Assembly (NCBI GenBank): GCA_964515195.1 | Contig: CAZETK010000003.1 | Location: 28,315 to 92,314, forward strand | Direction of reading: 5' to 3' | Origin: Ga0074139 sp964515195 | GTDB taxonomy: Bacteria; Bdellovibrionota; Bdellovibrionia; Bdellovibrionales; Bdellovibrionaceae | Length of the DNA stretch: 64,000 nt | Shown: one piece after another, positions 33,975-41,768 of the stretch | How the letters are laid out: each line of letters begins with the position of its first letter | How positions within the stretch are numbered: position 1 is the first letter of the stretch | Notes under the pieces: generated by a model | What the model saw: the letters and a program-made list of their open reading frames with translations, nothing else | What the model was told of the DNA's origin: nothing | The model's database searches: none | Translations under genes and position numbers: made by a program

Positions 33975-34684
33975 CATATCAAGGCCCCAATCCTGAAACC
34001 ATAAGAAGCATGTTTCAAAAAGTGGCGCCGGCTTACGATCGTGCGAATAATGTTCTGTCGGCCGGCATTCATCATCTATGGCGTCGCAAGTTGGTCAAGC
34101 TGGCCCAAGTTGAAAAGGGCATGACTGTGTTGGACTGTGCGACCGGCACTGGGGACCTGGCCATCGAATTCAAAAAAGCGGTGGGCCCTGAAGGGCACGT
34201 GATCGGAACTGACTTTTGCGCCGATATGCTGACAACAGCCCCCCATAAAGCTCAATCTCAGAATCTTCAAATTGATTATCAAACAGCCGATGTGATGAAC
34301 CTTCCATTCGAATCTGCCACTTTTGATCGTGTCAGCATTTCTTTTGGTATTCGAAATGTCCAAGATCCGCAAAAAGCCATCCACGAAATGGCTCGTGTGA
34401 CCAAGCCGGGCGGCCAGGTTCTGATTCTGGAATTCGGCCAAATGAAAACCCCCTTGGTGCGGGATCTCTATGGATATTACTCTCAGAAAGTTTTACCTGT
34501 TTTGGGAGTCTGGGTTTCGGGACAAAAAGAGGCCTATCAGTATTTGCAGAAATCTTCGGCCCAATTTCCCTCGGGGGAACACTTTCTAAAGTGGATGGAT
34601 GAATCGGGTCAGTTTCAACAAACTCGATTCATACCCGTTAGCTTCGGCATTGCTTATATCTATCAAGGCATCGTAACCGTTTAG
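33971..34684 (+). CDS. ubiE/menG: Demethylmenaquinone methyltransferase
   Basis: A 237-residue SAM-dependent methyltransferase for the last menaquinone step. FQKVAPAYDRANNVLSAGIHHLWRR is the family start, VLDCATGTGDLA the SAM-binding loop, and SFGIRNVQDPQKAIHEMARVTKPGG with ILEFGQ the characteristic middle. It may also act on demethylubiquinol, but only menaquinone genes surround it. ATG overlaps the DAHP synthase stop in ATGA. Confidence 0.96.
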   Translation: MTYQGPNPETIRSMFQKVAPAYDRANNVLSAGIHHLWRRKLVKLAQVEKGMTVLDCATGTGDLAIEFKKAVGPEGHVIGTDFCADMLTTAPHKAQSQNLQIDYQTADVMNLPFESATFDRVSISFGIRNVQDPQKAIHEMARVTKPGGQVLILEFGQMKTPLVRDLYGYYSQKVLPVLGVWVSGQKEAYQYLQKSSAQFPSGEHFLKWMDESGQFQQTRFIPVSFGIAYIYQGIVTV

Positions 34685-34713
34685 TCTCGATCGCCTTAAA
34701 ATTAGGGATCTAT

Positions 34714-35097
34714 CTAATTCACTTTGATCTTAAGCTTGTAAGTTCCTTTTGATGTGCACTGGGATTCTGATGTCTGGGTTACACAGTTTTGTTTGCCGCA
34801 GCTCATGGCCAGAATGGAATTTTCTTTGTTGAGCTCTCGAAATTCAGTCTTCCAATCATTGCAGGCATTTTTCCAGTTCTTACGGGCTTCCGTCAGCAAT
34901 AGCGCCGAGTCTCCCTCAATCGTGGCTTCCCCCTCAGTCACTTCGTAAAGAGGAGTGCCTGGTCGCTGCCCTTTGCGAATCTCGATGGTGGTGTCGTCCT
35001 GGGCATTTACATCGTCGACCTTGACTCCCACATTCTGTGCCAAAGCATTCGTCATCAACATCGGTAACACCATAAAACACATAAGTATTAACTTCAC
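34714..35097 (-). CDS. Small exported protein of unknown function
   Basis: A 127-residue protein starting with GTG 35097, which has a strong AGGAGGAG site six bases upstream. A signal peptide ends near ALAQ; the mature part is charged, with a helix EARKNWKNACNDWKTEFRELNKEN and four cysteines (ACND, MSCGKQNC, SQC) that may form disulfides. No family recognised. The pattern of small Cys-containing periplasmic proteins recurs at 59419 and 60156. Confidence 0.75.
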   Translation of the reverse strand: MKLILMCFMVLPMLMTNALAQNVGVKVDDVNAQDDTTIEIRKGQRPGTPLYEVTEGEATIEGDSALLLTEARKNWKNACNDWKTEFRELNKENSILAMSCGKQNCVTQTSESQCTSKGTYKLKIKVN

Positions 35098-35233
35098 GAT
35101 CTCCTCCTGGGTTGTGGAACCTCATTACGCCTATTCGCACCCATCCTCTCCCTGAAGCCATCGGTTAATCAAGGACTTTAGACAAGACCCAAGAGCTTGA
35201 CCTAGAAGTAAGTTATGGTATTTTTCGCAAACT

Positions 35234-36559
35234 ATGAGGTTGCCCAAGATAGCCGCTCTTGTTAACCAAGTCTTTCTTGTTGCCCTGCTAGGTGGAGCGC
35301 AAACGGCCGGGGCTCTGACTTTCGTTGACGATTACCTGGACGGTCCTGAGACTTGCAAACGCTACACTTCTTCATCCAAAGAGTATCCGTTTTTTATTCA
35401 AGTTCCGATTGATTATGAAGCTCGCCCTCCACAAGCGGAAACTCCTCTTTACGCCTGGACTCGCGAACCCTTTGAGGCCTCTAGGCCGACAGTGATTTTT
35501 GTTTCTGGAGGACCTGGCGATACGGCACACGATACCCGACTGCAGCTTCCTGGATGGAACATCGTATTTTTTGATCAGCGCGGAAACTCGTGCTCGAAGC
35601 CCATGACACAAGCTTTACATCGTTCGCGGTCTTTTTACAGCTCCATGAATACGGTTCGTGATATCGAAGAAATTCGCAAGCACTTAGGGATCGACAAGAT
35701 CAGCCTCTATGCTGTTTCTTACGGGACTGTGGTGGCCCATATGTATGGCCACTTTTTTGCGGCTCACACACGGGCGGTGGTTCTTGAAGGCACTGTTTAC
35801 CGTAGCGATAAGTCGTTATTTGATCCCGATTGGCGCCGCTATCTTCTTCAAACTTATTTTGACAACTTGCCAAGCGCGACTCAAGAACGGATTCTAGAAC
35901 TCTCAAACCGCCAAGACCTAGCTAAAAATTGGTTTTCGGCTGTGGGCCTGATGATGCTGTATCTGGATGATTTTGAAACGTCCTTTAATAATTTTCTAGA
36001 GATCATTCTTTGGGATGATGCAGTCGCAGAGTCAACACTCCCCCTTTTTGTTCGAAGAGATTACCAGGAAAGTGAATTCGGGGCCAATGAGGTCATGATG
36101 GGCATGATCGGTTGCCAGGAAATGAGCATGAACACGGCGGGTTTAAGTCTGTATTCTGTGTTTATCGGGCGAACATTGGTTTCGGACGGGATCAACTCTT
36201 TGCAACGGCTTCTGTGCCGCGATCTTGGTTTTCAGCCGGACGAAGTAAATCGCACCTATGATGCCAGCCAGTTTCCCACTTTTGTTCCCACCACTTATTT
36301 TCAAGGCGCAAAAGATGGCGCCACTGTCTTTCCCAATGCCGTTGATCATTTTGAAAAAGCACGCAAGGGCTTCGGTCAGATCTTGATCATGACTACCGGA
36401 GGACATAGCCCCATTCATGGCCCGCTAGCTTCGGGCTACGGAGAGCGTGATCATCTGGTGATCTACCAACGTCTTCTCGCCCAAGCTCTCGCGGGTGAAG
36501 CCTTGGACATCACAGAATTAAGTTCTATTCGCAGCCTTGAACTCTGGAGTTCAGATTAA
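35234..36559 (+). CDS. Exported S33-like alpha/beta hydrolase (tripeptidyl aminopeptidase type)
   Basis: A 441-residue protein with signal peptide (cleavage near GAQTAGA). FVSGGPGDTAHDTR, FFDQRGNSCSKP, nucleophile YAVSYGTVVAHMYG and GGHSPIHG with the catalytic His are the S33 clan pattern of secreted tripeptidyl or prolyl aminopeptidases, which act on short peptides outside the cytoplasm. No ribosome-binding site is evident before the ATG. Substrate unknown; a role in digesting prey peptides is inference. Confidence 0.8.
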   Translation: MRLPKIAALVNQVFLVALLGGAQTAGALTFVDDYLDGPETCKRYTSSSKEYPFFIQVPIDYEARPPQAETPLYAWTREPFEASRPTVIFVSGGPGDTAHDTRLQLPGWNIVFFDQRGNSCSKPMTQALHRSRSFYSSMNTVRDIEEIRKHLGIDKISLYAVSYGTVVAHMYGHFFAAHTRAVVLEGTVYRSDKSLFDPDWRRYLLQTYFDNLPSATQERILELSNRQDLAKNWFSAVGLMMLYLDDFETSFNNFLEIILWDDAVAESTLPLFVRRDYQESEFGANEVMMGMIGCQEMSMNTAGLSLYSVFIGRTLVSDGINSLQRLLCRDLGFQPDEVNRTYDASQFPTFVPTTYFQGAKDGATVFPNAVDHFEKARKGFGQILIMTTGGHSPIHGPLASGYGERDHLVIYQRLLAQALAGEALDITELSSIRSLELWSSD

Positions 36560-36592
36560 TTAAGACATATCAAAGCCTAAAATCCATGACGC

Positions 36593-37192
36593 TCATCCAG
36601 GGCCGCCGCTGATAAGGTTCCAGAAACCGGGAAAAGCCTGTTCGGTTACCTGGGAATTTAAAACCCGCAAACGATACCCCATGGATCTGGCCACTGCCGC
36701 CGCAAAAGCCATTTCGGGATCTTGCTCGGGATCAAAAACAAAAAATTGATGATGGTGAAAGGGGACTCCCTCCATTTCAAGGCTTGAAGGAAGAAGGCGG
36801 TGGGAAACGCGCATATGCCCAAACAAGATCGATAAAAGCTCTAACCGTTTTTGCGGAAAGTCGGGCCCAAGCCTCAGACAGCTTTTCCCTTGGGCTTTAC
36901 TGAGCAAAACACCTAAAACTGGGATCAAGTCTGGCGCTTGGGTCAGATCAGCCTCCAAAGGACAAATCTCGGAGGCTCTTTCCACAACCAAGTCTGAATT
37001 TTCAAACCGTAAAGGGATCTTCATTTTCTGGAAAAGTTTTATGAAGGGAGTCTGCTCCTTTGCTGGCTTCTGATCCTTGGGAAAGTGGTGAATTCGGCAA
37101 AGGCCTCGCGCCGCCGCCAAAGATGAAACGATGAAAGCTCGATGTTCATTTCCAAGGACCTGAAAGTCAGATTCGTACTTAAATGTTTTCAT
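36593..37192 (-). CDS. Half-length AroA (EPSP synthase) relative lacking the active site
   Basis: A 199-residue protein overlapping the end of aroB by 14 bases. By eye it aligns with the two ends of EPSP synthase (about 430 residues): LGNEHRAFIVSSLAAARG with the start helix, DLTQAPDLIPVLGVLLSKAQG with the NDIPDAAMTIA region, RLELLSILFGHM with the TDRL helix, and DPEMAFAAAVARSMGYRLRVLNSQ and QAFPGFW with the DHRMAM and KTFPDYF end. Most of domain 2 is absent, the Lys-Ser pair before HRA is gone, DHR is DPE and the last Lys is Gln. Catalysis is unlikely. The relationship is inference. Confidence 0.55.
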   Translation of the reverse strand: MKTFKYESDFQVLGNEHRAFIVSSLAAARGLCRIHHFPKDQKPAKEQTPFIKLFQKMKIPLRFENSDLVVERASEICPLEADLTQAPDLIPVLGVLLSKAQGKSCLRLGPDFPQKRLELLSILFGHMRVSHRLLPSSLEMEGVPFHHHQFFVFDPEQDPEMAFAAAVARSMGYRLRVLNSQVTEQAFPGFWNLISGGPG

Positions 37193-38234
37193 AAAATTCT
37201 TTTAAAATTTTTTGCTGGCGGCGATACTCTTTTAAAATATCCTCCACTTTCATAGTTTGAATGATGACCTGTCCTGGCCTTTTGATAAAAAGGCAGCGAA
37301 CACCATCGCTTTTAACTTTTTTATCCCGCATCACATACTTACGAACCTCTGCCACACTCATTCCGAAAAGTTTTTCATCCATTCGCTTGTGAAACTGTCG
37401 ATCCCAAATAAAACTCCAAGGAACTTCATCCATCATTTGAAACGAACGTCGAGCACTGAAATGCCCCTCGTGAACACTCCAGGCCAGGTCAAATAGAAGC
37501 CCATGAAAAACGGCCAGCCCATGGGGAAGTCCAAAGCGAGCTTCCCATACGTGACCCATCGTGTGGCCTAAGTTCAGGAGATAACGATGTCCTGTCTTTT
37601 CAAGTGGGTCCTTACGAACAACTTTGTATTTCACGTCTACAAAAGCGGCCATGTCTTTCCAGCGGGGCAGCCCATTAACCCAGTCCCACTTACCAAGCCT
37701 TTCCAGCAGATCTCCGCCCCCGATCAAAGCTGTTTTCAAAAACTCACCAGCCGCTTCAAACAGTCTTTCCGGAGGCTGAACCTCCAACACCTCTTGAACA
37801 ATCCAAACTTTTTGAGGTGTATGAAAAGTCCCCACTTGATTTTTAAATCCACCGACGTTCAGAGCTGTTTTTCCTCCATGAGCCGAGTCAAGAGCGGAAA
37901 GCCATGTCGAAGGAATTTGAAAAACTGGCACGCCCCGCTTGAGGATGGAAGCCACAAAGCCGCCAAAGTCACCCACGGTTCCGCCCCCCAGCACATACAC
38001 TTCGTGAACGCTGGTTTTTAAATTTAGAATTCGCTTCAGATGAAGGGGTAAGGACTCAATTTGTTTAAGGCCCTCTCCGCCACGAACTCCATAGCGAAAA
38101 GGAAATTTGCGAATCCACTGATTGATTTTGGGATTTCGCGCTAAAATCTGATCATAGATCAAAAGGGAATAGGTTTTATTCTTTACCTGGGGAAGGCTCT
38201 TGCGGATTTCGTAGGCTTTCAATCTAAACTCCAA
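37179..38234 (-). CDS. aroB: 3-dehydroquinate synthase AroB, divergent
   Basis: A 351-residue enzyme of the shikimate pathway. GGGTVGDFGGFVASILKRGVP, PSTWLSALDSAHGGKTALN, a metal-binding Glu in EAAGEFLKTALI, NLGHTMGHVWE and LPHGLAV match AroB motifs, with two changes: AEVIKYG is GEFLKTA and HGEAV is HGLAV. The metal-binding His residues and NAD-binding glycines are kept, so it is probably active. It overlaps ung by 16 bases and the AroA relative by 14, forming a three-gene operon. Confidence 0.85.
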   Translation of the reverse strand: MEFRLKAYEIRKSLPQVKNKTYSLLIYDQILARNPKINQWIRKFPFRYGVRGGEGLKQIESLPLHLKRILNLKTSVHEVYVLGGGTVGDFGGFVASILKRGVPVFQIPSTWLSALDSAHGGKTALNVGGFKNQVGTFHTPQKVWIVQEVLEVQPPERLFEAAGEFLKTALIGGGDLLERLGKWDWVNGLPRWKDMAAFVDVKYKVVRKDPLEKTGHRYLLNLGHTMGHVWEARFGLPHGLAVFHGLLFDLAWSVHEGHFSARRSFQMMDEVPWSFIWDRQFHKRMDEKLFGMSVAEVRKYVMRDKKVKSDGVRCLFIKRPGQVIIQTMKVEDILKEYRRQQKILKEFYENI

Positions 38235-38896
38235 TCAATGGGGGTTTGACCTGTCGATTTTAGGTAGGCGTTAATTTTAGAGAATGGATGACTCCCAAAA
38301 AAGCCGCGGTGGGCGGATAAGGGTGAAGGGTGCGGCGTCTCTAATACAAAATGCTTTTCGCGATTGATAAAGGCTCCCTTCTTTTGCGCATAAGCCCCCC
38401 ATAATAGAAAAGCCACATGCTCTTTTTCTTGGTTCAACAAATCAATAATTCGATCGGTGAATTTTTCCCAGCCTTTACCCTGATGAGAGGCGGCCTTCCC
38501 CCCCTCGACTGTCAGAACGGCATTTAAAAGTAAAACGCCTTGCTTCGCCCACTTATCGAGGTGGCCTGAGTGTGGACGCTTTATGCCCAAGTCACTTTCT
38601 AATTCTTTGAAGATATTCTGCAAAGACGGCGGGAATCGCACACCGTCTTTAACTGAAAAGGAAAGACCATGAGCCTGATTCGGACCATGGTAGGGGTCCT
38701 GACCCAAAATCACGACCTTTACCTTTTCAAATGGCGTGAGATTCAAAGCTGTGAAATATTCACTGCCTTTAGGATAAATAATTTTATTTTTATTTTTTTC
38801 CTCACGTAAAAATGTTTTCAGATTTTGCATGTACTCTTTACGGAATTCTGGTTCTAAACGTGACTTCCAAGATTCTTCAAGTTTAATGTTGGCCAT
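38219..38896 (-). CDS. ung: Uracil-DNA glycosylase
   Basis: A 225-residue family-1 uracil-DNA glycosylase starting base excision repair. ILGQDPYHGPNQAHGLSFSV holds the catalytic Asp, LLLNAVLTVE and HPSPLSAHRGFFGSHPF the catalytic His and the minor-groove leucine loop. Length and motifs are standard. First gene of ung-aroB-AroA relative; overlapping ends suggest coupled translation. Confidence 0.97.
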   Translation of the reverse strand: MANIKLEESWKSRLEPEFRKEYMQNLKTFLREEKNKNKIIYPKGSEYFTALNLTPFEKVKVVILGQDPYHGPNQAHGLSFSVKDGVRFPPSLQNIFKELESDLGIKRPHSGHLDKWAKQGVLLLNAVLTVEGGKAASHQGKGWEKFTDRIIDLLNQEKEHVAFLLWGAYAQKKGAFINREKHFVLETPHPSPLSAHRGFFGSHPFSKINAYLKSTGQTPIDWSLD

Positions 38897-39078
38897 GTCT
38901 CAACTTCATCCATGTCTATTTAGGTCGAGGTACTCGATTTGAGTCGGAATCTCGATCTCATTTTGATTCAGCGATCTGTCATAATACACCGATTACTAGC
39001 CTTAGCAGGACTTTAATAGGTATACAAATTTCTTTTCCCAGCCAGAAGGTATCTTGCCAAGCAATTAAAACGACTCAT

Positions 39079-39087
39079 TGTTATACT
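39079..39087 (+). promoter_or_regulatory. Extended -10 promoter of the 39126 gene
   Basis: TGTTATACT at 39079-39087 is an extended -10 element, about 39 bases before the ATG and followed by the AGGAAGGAGG ribosome-binding site. A clear -35 at the right spacing is not seen. Confidence 0.5.
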
Positions 39088-39125
39088 AGAAGTAAGTTAA
39101 ATGACCCTGTTAGGAAGGAGGCGGT

Positions 39126-39530
39126 ATGTCTAATCTTGTAAATCCAAATCTCGCCCATGTCCTTGATGAAAATCCAGAGGTTCGCTCGTACATTTACCAG
39201 CAGATCGTCGATTTTGAGCCCTATGTGACACCACAAACTATTGTGGCGGTGATGGCAAAAGACCCCATGAAGCTAAAGCTTCAACTTGAGACAGAAGGCA
39301 AAGAAATCAGTAAGAAACAACTGGCGAAGATGTATCGTATAGCCATTGTTTTACGAGAAGACGGAACAAAAATAACAGAAGAAGGTCTTCATACCGATCT
39401 TTTTGAAGCTATTAAAATGGCTAAAAGCAAGCTCATCAAAAAACTGGAAGCGATTCAAGATCATGTGATCAGCTATCAAGATCGCGTTGAGCAAATCAAT
39501 CAAGCACTTTCCAACCCTCATATTCACTAA
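39126..39530 (+). CDS. Small cytosolic protein, possibly HPF/RaiA-like
   Basis: A 134-residue protein without signal peptide, preceded by the near-perfect ribosome-binding site AGGAAGGAGG. The C-terminal part, GLHTDLFEAIKMAKSKLIKKLEAIQ, resembles the DMYAAID-KLERQLRKHK helix of ribosome hibernation factors, and the preceding strand IAIVLREDG could match their beta sheet; the N-terminal 60 residues (FEPYVTPQTIVAVMAKDPMKLKLQLE) do not match the classic domain. The family is therefore only suggested. Strong translation signals imply an abundant protein. Confidence 0.7.
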   Translation: MSNLVNPNLAHVLDENPEVRSYIYQQIVDFEPYVTPQTIVAVMAKDPMKLKLQLETEGKEISKKQLAKMYRIAIVLREDGTKITEEGLHTDLFEAIKMAKSKLIKKLEAIQDHVISYQDRVEQINQALSNPHIH

Positions 39531-39539
39531 GTCGTCATC

Positions 39540-40424
39540 TTAGTGATCAACCCCCGTTAAGACTGAAGCGGCCTGTTGAGGCATGGATGCTTGTGAGGGC
39601 TTCAGTTCGTATTTCGCCAACTGCCCTAATACATCTTGGAGCCTGTCAAAAGTCGAAAAATTAGACGGCAGCGTTGATCTTAACTCTGTCGTTAAAACGG
39701 GAACATTCCTTTCGGCCCAGAGGTAACGCCCCATGCTTCCCGGAAAGTGTCCTAAAGACCTCCAGGGAAGATAACCATAGGACGGTGGATTGACCCGGGG
39801 GCCGTCAAAATCAAGAACTCCTAATGGCGTATGGATGGATACAACAAATTCTGGTTTGAAGTCTTCGATGTGCTTTAAGGCACATTGGGTCTCGGGCTCA
39901 CCGCCCGCAGTTGAGCCTGGAAACCGACGAGGATTGGAGGCTGTTCGAATGCGCCAGAACTTCTGCGCATCATCTGTCCAATCCTTTGTGGGAAAGTTAC
40001 GGTTTAAATCGACGGCATTGGCATTGACCCGAGTTTTAGCGTGATGGCCGTCGGGGTTCAAAACGGGAACAATCCGCCAATGATTACGCGGATTGATTTC
40101 ATTTAATCTTTCCATCCAATAGCGAACTAATGTACCAGCTCCCTCTTCGTCACCGTGAATAAGGCTGAAAACTAAAATCCGCTTCTTGGCCTTATCATAA
40201 CCAGGGCGCTCATAATGGACGATGGGAGTGCCCTTAACGCTTTGACAGCCGGGAAGTATCTGTGTTTGCAGGCAGACTTTTTTAAGCTTTTCTGAATTGA
40301 CAGGGCCCTTCATATTTTTAAGGAGGTCTACGCAAGTTTCAGTATGAGTCACCGTCTCTTGCGGTTTCGCATCTTCTGTCGCCCATACGGAAATGCTGAA
40401 TAATATAAAAACCAGTGTTTTCAT
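39540..40424 (-). CDS. Exported M14-family murein peptidase, MpaA-like
   Basis: A 294-residue protein with a signal peptide (cleavage near VWATEDA). HGDEEGAG gives two zinc ligands, NANAVDLNRNFP the Arg-containing substrate segment, VSIHTPLG the third ligand and LTTELRS the catalytic Glu region. It is a periplasmic relative of the 8323 gene, suggesting that gamma-D-Glu-DAP bonds are cut both inside and outside the cytoplasm. A Cys pair near residues 32-60 may form a disulfide. Confidence 0.87.
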   Translation of the reverse strand: MKTLVFILFSISVWATEDAKPQETVTHTETCVDLLKNMKGPVNSEKLKKVCLQTQILPGCQSVKGTPIVHYERPGYDKAKKRILVFSLIHGDEEGAGTLVRYWMERLNEINPRNHWRIVPVLNPDGHHAKTRVNANAVDLNRNFPTKDWTDDAQKFWRIRTASNPRRFPGSTAGGEPETQCALKHIEDFKPEFVVSIHTPLGVLDFDGPRVNPPSYGYLPWRSLGHFPGSMGRYLWAERNVPVLTTELRSTLPSNFSTFDRLQDVLGQLAKYELKPSQASMPQQAASVLTGVDH

Positions 40425-40585
40425 CTAATACATTCTCTCATGAAGTTTTGAAACACTCTACAGCAATTGCATACCATTTTGATAATTTTGAATTTTCGAC
40501 TGAAGTCTAGAGGGGGGCCTTCGATAGAATGAAAGTTATATGGTTTGGCCAGTTCCAAACCTTAAGTAGGCGCAGGAGGAAATAA

Positions 40586-40789
40586 ATGGATCGTCGTGGG
40601 GCTACTAGTTTTGTGATTTTGCTTGTCTTAAATCCGATAGTCATTCTGTTTTTTCAAAACTGTTCTTTAATGCCCACTGAGACTCCTCAATCCTCCCTCC
40701 AGGCAAGCCGCCAGATAAGCAGTTCCGCTTCAGTCGAGCCGGAAAATCTTTGCCGATTGGTTTCGGTCAGTCAGAGCTGCGCTGAATAA
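40586..40789 (+). CDS. Small putative lipoprotein
   Basis: A 67-residue protein with a hydrophobic N-terminal segment ending in FFQNC, which would put a lipid-attachable Cys at residue 26. AGGAGG stands six bases before the ATG, a strong sign of real translation. The mature part is Ser- and Gln-rich with two more cysteines at the end. No family recognised. The lipobox is imperfect. Confidence 0.6.
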   Translation: MDRRGATSFVILLVLNPIVILFFQNCSLMPTETPQSSLQASRQISSSASVEPENLCRLVSVSQSCAE

Positions 40790-40804
40790 CAGAATTTAAA
40801 AAAA

Positions 40805-40833
40805 TTGAAATAAGTTGAAATAAGTTGAAATAG
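40805..40833. repeat. 10-bp direct repeats upstream of lexA
   Basis: TTGAAATAAG occurs at 40805-40814 and 40815-40824, and its first nine bases with one change at 40825-40833. The exact 10-bp spacing, one helical turn, and position just upstream of the lexA -35 box suggest a regulatory site. Confidence 0.7.
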
Positions 40834-40835
40834 CC

Positions 40836-40864
40836 TTGACCCAACCCTGGGTGTAAATTATATG
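40836..40864 (+). promoter_or_regulatory. Probable lexA promoter
   Basis: TTGACC (40836-40841) and TATATG (40859-40864) are 17 bases apart. Transcription would begin near the ATG at 40871. Within the spacer ACCCA/TGGGT forms a small palindrome (40839-40852). The -10 overlaps TTATATGTAA, which approaches the TTAC-N3-GTAA LexA site known in Bdellovibrio but is one base short. Confidence 0.55.
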
Positions 40865-40870
40865 TAAATA

Positions 40871-41656
40871 ATGAAGAAAACGCCCTTCCCGAAAAATCAA
40901 ATGGCAAAAACTGGTTCATCCTCTAAAGCCTCTTCGGCTTTAGAGGTGAGCCCGTTAACAACCAATGAGCAGAACATTCTTAGCTATATCGAGGCCGAGA
41001 TTATACGCACAGGCATCTCTCCTTCTTATCAGGAAATCTGTCAACATTTCGGGTTTGCCTCCTATAACTCGGTTCAAAACTACGTCAAACAGCTTTCCAA
41101 AAAGGGGTACCTTAAGGTTCACCCTCATCAAAAACGGGGTTTGGAAGTTATCAAGAGCGCGACCGCCTTTCAAAACAAGGTTCTTAAACAAGTAACTAAA
41201 AATGCGACGACCGGATCCCCAAAGGAAGAACTCCTCCAGACTCCTATGGGGATCCGGCCAATTCCTTTGCTGGGTCTTGTTGCGGCCGGTGCTCCTATCG
41301 AGCATTTAACCGAAAACGAGTCTCTAGCTGTTCCCCCTCTTTTAATGAAGGATCCTGATCAAACTTACGCCCTTTGTGTCAATGGCAACTCCATGATTGA
41401 AGAAGGAATTCATGATGGGGATTGGATCGTGGTCCATAAAAAAGAGACGGCTAAAAATGGAGACTTGGTGGTGGCCACTATCCAAGGACCAGCCGGGCCT
41501 GAGGCCACAGTAAAACGTATTTATTTTCACCCTCGCAACAAGGCGGGTGAGCGTGTCGAGCTACGCCCTTCTAATGAAGACATGAAGTCTCAATGGTTTT
41601 CTGACTCAGAAGTCAGCATTCGGGGACACGTCACTGGCCTCTTGCGACGATTCTAA
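40871..41656 (+). CDS. lexA: LexA repressor
   Basis: A 261-residue SOS repressor. A winged helix with SPSYQEICQHFGFASYNSVQNYVKQLSKKGYL binds DNA; the cleavage site is in LVAAGAP, and the protease dyad is Ser in GNSMIEEGI and Lys in ATVKRI. RecA filaments trigger its self-cleavage after DNA damage. It has about 60 residues more than E. coli LexA (202), from an N-terminal lead and a linker. No ribosome-binding site precedes ATG 40871; the promoter position suggests a leaderless message. Confidence 0.93.
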   Translation: MKKTPFPKNQMAKTGSSSKASSALEVSPLTTNEQNILSYIEAEIIRTGISPSYQEICQHFGFASYNSVQNYVKQLSKKGYLKVHPHQKRGLEVIKSATAFQNKVLKQVTKNATTGSPKEELLQTPMGIRPIPLLGLVAAGAPIEHLTENESLAVPPLLMKDPDQTYALCVNGNSMIEEGIHDGDWIVVHKKETAKNGDLVVATIQGPAGPEATVKRIYFHPRNKAGERVELRPSNEDMKSQWFSDSEVSIRGHVTGLLRRF

Positions 41657-41680
41657 AATTCTACTGATATCTTGTTTTTG

Positions 41681-41703
41681 AAGCGACTCAGATTGAGTCG
41701 CTT
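41681..41703 (+). terminator. Hairpin after lexA
   Basis: AAGCGACTCA and TGAGTCGCTT pair perfectly over ten bases around the loop GAT, 25 bases after the lexA stop. The following sequence is not a clean T run, so termination is likely but not certain. Confidence 0.55.
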
Positions 41704-41768
41704 TGGCGATGTGATTCTTTTTCTGAAGTTAGGACTCGTGTGATTTGCCCTCATGTCGATAAGACATT

